This document shows, in pieces, positions 62,563-64,000 of a stretch of DNA of 64,000 nucleotides. The notes under the pieces are model-generated. The model was not told the origin of the DNA. It worked only from the letters and a program-made list of their open reading frames with translations, and did no database searches. Source of the DNA: Candidatus Rokuibacteriota bacterium (GTDB taxonomy: Bacteria; Methylomirabilota; Methylomirabilia; Rokubacteriales; CSP1-6); NCBI GenBank assembly GCA_016188005.1, contig JACPIQ010000008.1, positions 62,001-126,000 on the forward strand, written 5' to 3'. The position numbers and the translations under genes are program-made. Every line of letters begins with the position of its first letter. Positions within the stretch are counted from its first letter, which is position 1.

Positions 62563-63306
62563 TCAGCGACGCTCCTCGAGGCTGTCCAGGAGCTCACGCG
62601 CCTGCCTGGAGTCCTTGACGGTCCAGTCCGCGGGATTGCGTGGCGCCTTCTCGTCGAGCACCGCCCGCAGCTCCCGCCGGGCCTCGTCGAGGCGCTTCTT
62701 CTTGATGAGAGTCTTCGCCAGCCCCACGCGAAGCCCTGTGTACCTGGGATCCAGCTCGATCCCCTTGCGGAACATCTCCTCGGACTTGTCGAGATCGCCG
62801 CCGAAGAGGCCGGGGACTTCCGCATACACGCTGCCTGCCAGCGAGTAGGCGCCCACGAGCTTGGGGTCCAGCTCCAGCGCGGTGCGCATGCCTTCCTTCA
62901 CGGTGGGCACGAGGAAGAGCGAGCGCATGACCCCCTTCGTCTGTCCCCAGCGCCCCGCGTTGGTGGCGTGCCAGAAGTGGCCCCACGCGTTCCGGGGGGC
63001 CAGTTCCACCACCCGCTTGGCCGCCTGCCGGCCGCGGTCATAGGCCTCGAGCTTCTCCTCGACGCTCCGGGCGCGGACATCCCCCCACATGAAGCAGATC
63101 TGGGCCAGCGCGAGGTAGTTGTCGATATGGGAGTCCGTCTTCACCGCCTCCGTGAGGCCCTGGTAGAGGCGGTCGAGTCGACCCGGCTCCTCGTGGTAGC
63201 GGGCCTCCCAGGCTCGGAGCTCCGCCACCAGCGGCGACTGGGCGGCGGCCCCCACGGCTGTGGCCAGGACGAGGAGCGCTGCGAGGAGTGCTCGCACGCG
63301 GCTCAT
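62563..63306 (-). CDS. Exported TPR-repeat protein
   Basis: A 247-residue protein with a signal peptide (MSRVRALLAALLVLATAVGAAA). The mature part consists of TPR-like helices: AVKTDSHIDNYLALAQICFMWGD, AYDRGRQAAKRVVELAPRNAWGHFW, MRTALELDPKLVGAYSLAGSVYAE and FRKGIELDPRYTGLRVGLAKTLIKKKRLDEAR. Likely a periplasmic scaffold; partners unknown. Confidence 0.8.
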   Translation of the reverse strand: MSRVRALLAALLVLATAVGAAAQSPLVAELRAWEARYHEEPGRLDRLYQGLTEAVKTDSHIDNYLALAQICFMWGDVRARSVEEKLEAYDRGRQAAKRVVELAPRNAWGHFWHATNAGRWGQTKGVMRSLFLVPTVKEGMRTALELDPKLVGAYSLAGSVYAEVPGLFGGDLDKSEEMFRKGIELDPRYTGLRVGLAKTLIKKKRLDEARRELRAVLDEKAPRNPADWTVKDSRQARELLDSLEERR

Positions 63307-63380
63307 GCTAGGTCGGCCGGGGCGAGGTGTCAACGGCGCCGCTTGAACGGCTGGACGGCTCCCGATATGGTAAGGAGCGC

Positions 63381-63857
63381 ATGCGACAGATCACGATCGT
63401 CTCGACGGCCCTGTGGCTCGGGGCCCTGGGCTTCTTCGCCTTCGTGGCGGCCCCGGCGGCGTTCGGAGTGCTGGGGCGCGAGCCGGCGGGGCGCCTCATC
63501 GCGGCCGTGATGCCCCGGTATCACTGGATCGGCCTGGCGCTCGGGGTGGTGGCGCTGTGCGGGATCATCGGCCGCTGGGGACGGGGTGGGGCGGCCCTGC
63601 TCGACCGGCTTCCCTTCCTCCTCGTGCTCGTGATGCTCGCCCTCACGGCGTGGTCACTGTTCGTGCTCCTCCCGCAGGTGGACGCGCTCCGGCTGGCGCT
63701 GCCGCCCGGGCGCGCCACCGAGGCGCTCGCCGCTTCTCCCGAGGCGACGCGCTTCGCGCGGCTGCACAGCCTGTCCACCCTCCTCGGGCTCAGCGTCATG
63801 GTCGCGGGCATCGGCGTGCTGCTCCTGGAGTCACTCCGCGGCTGGCCCGGGCGCTGA
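63381..63857 (+). CDS. DUF4149-type membrane protein
   Basis: A 158-residue protein with four hydrophobic helices. LWLGALGFFAFVAAPAAFGVLGREPAGRLIAAVMPRYHWIGLALG is typical of DUF4149/TMEM205-like proteins, and FARLHSLSTLLGLSVM closes the domain. Role unknown. TAAGGAG precedes the ATG. Confidence 0.8.
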   Translation: MRQITIVSTALWLGALGFFAFVAAPAAFGVLGREPAGRLIAAVMPRYHWIGLALGVVALCGIIGRWGRGGAALLDRLPFLLVLVMLALTAWSLFVLLPQVDALRLALPPGRATEALAASPEATRFARLHSLSTLLGLSVMVAGIGVLLLESLRGWPGR

Positions 63858-64000
63858 CCCGGGACGGTGTCGGCCCGCGGTGGGCGGCGGCGAGGGCGCT
63901 GCCAGAGCCAGGAGCGCGCCGACGATGCGGGCTGGGGGCACCGGGCCTCCGTGGCTCGGCGCCTGGAGCAGGCAGCCCTCCGCGGCGCCGAGGATGATCG
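63831..64000 (-). CDS. C-terminal end of a gene cut by the window edge (perhaps a TetR-type regulator)
   Basis: An open frame enters from the right edge and stops at 63831, giving about 56 residues (IILGAAEGCLLQAPSHG, then ARIVGALLALAAP). The pattern recalls the C-terminal helices of TetR-family regulators, but similarity is thin. It overlaps the end of the convergent DUF4149 gene by 27 bases. Confidence 0.3.
   Translation of the reverse strand, partial: IILGAAEGCLLQAPSHGGPVPPARIVGALLALAAPSPPPTAGRHRPGSAPGPAAE

Overview
The window is high-GC DNA (about 70% by eye) with dense operons, many GTG/TTG starts and 4-base ATGA/GTGA stop-start overlaps. The gene set is that of a free-living, metabolically versatile bacterium: long-chain 2-oxoacid:ferredoxin oxidoreductase, GOGAT, glycolate/lactate oxidation, selenocysteine formate dehydrogenase, F420-type luciferase-like oxidoreductases, tripartite tricarboxylate transport and PEP-CTERM surface proteins. 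This resembles a soil or groundwater lineage such as Candidatus Rokubacteria (Methylomirabilota). That assignment is an inference from gene content. No rRNA, tRNA, CRISPR array or prophage was recognised.

Layout. 1-8.4 kb: a stretch without a gene, a PEP-CTERM remnant, a luciferase-like oxidoreductase, a vapBC module, an MFS carrier and two large secreted proteins (one with a PDZ domain; one with four 80-residue repeats, a ricin-B-type lectin region and a possible permuted papain-fold end). 8.4-16.7 kb: gltD and gltB with a divergent LysR regulator, then a metallo-beta-lactamase-fold enzyme. 16.7-28.6 kb: korAB with a terminator, then a coupled operon hicBA-glcDEF-lutABC-DUF2203-HAD. 28.7-35.9 kb: trxB, a promoter, a small protein and a formate dehydrogenase operon whose catalytic subunit reads through an in-frame UGA (Sec193), followed by fdhE. 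36-39.8 kb: tctCBA-nadX on the minus strand. 39.9-45.3 kb: a TIGR02757 protein, rmuC, a sodium:solute symporter, a small protein and an M20 peptidase. 45.4-52.2 kb: a PEP-CTERM protein, a MEMO-family protein with DUF1285, suhB-DUF2889, corA and panE. 52.4-60.1 kb: a heterodimeric ABC exporter, an alkyltransferase-like protein, an F420-type oxidoreductase, a YbaK-type deacylase, an SDR, a UPF0282 protein and a peroxiredoxin whose peroxidatic residue is an in-frame UGA (Sec49, U-x-x-C). 60.5-64 kb: SRPBCC protein, nfo, nth, TPR protein, DUF4149 protein and a cut-off gene.

How they work together. GOGAT plus the LysR regulator covers ammonium assimilation. KorAB gives low-potential carbon chemistry. 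The glc/lut cluster feeds 2-hydroxy acids into the electron-transfer chain, and formate dehydrogenase gives a second respiratory electron input. TctCBA-NadX pairs carboxylate uptake with aspartate dehydrogenase. Nfo, Nth and the alkyltransferase-like protein are DNA repair functions. Thioredoxin reductase and the selenoprotein peroxiredoxin are thiol-redox functions.

The least ordinary features are the two selenoprotein genes (each with a hairpin just 3' of the UGA), a family of short elements with the end GGGGTCAGGTCTTGCA that abut TAG stop codons in all four cases, and a 141-bp element with 29-bp inverted repeats at 60.3 kb.
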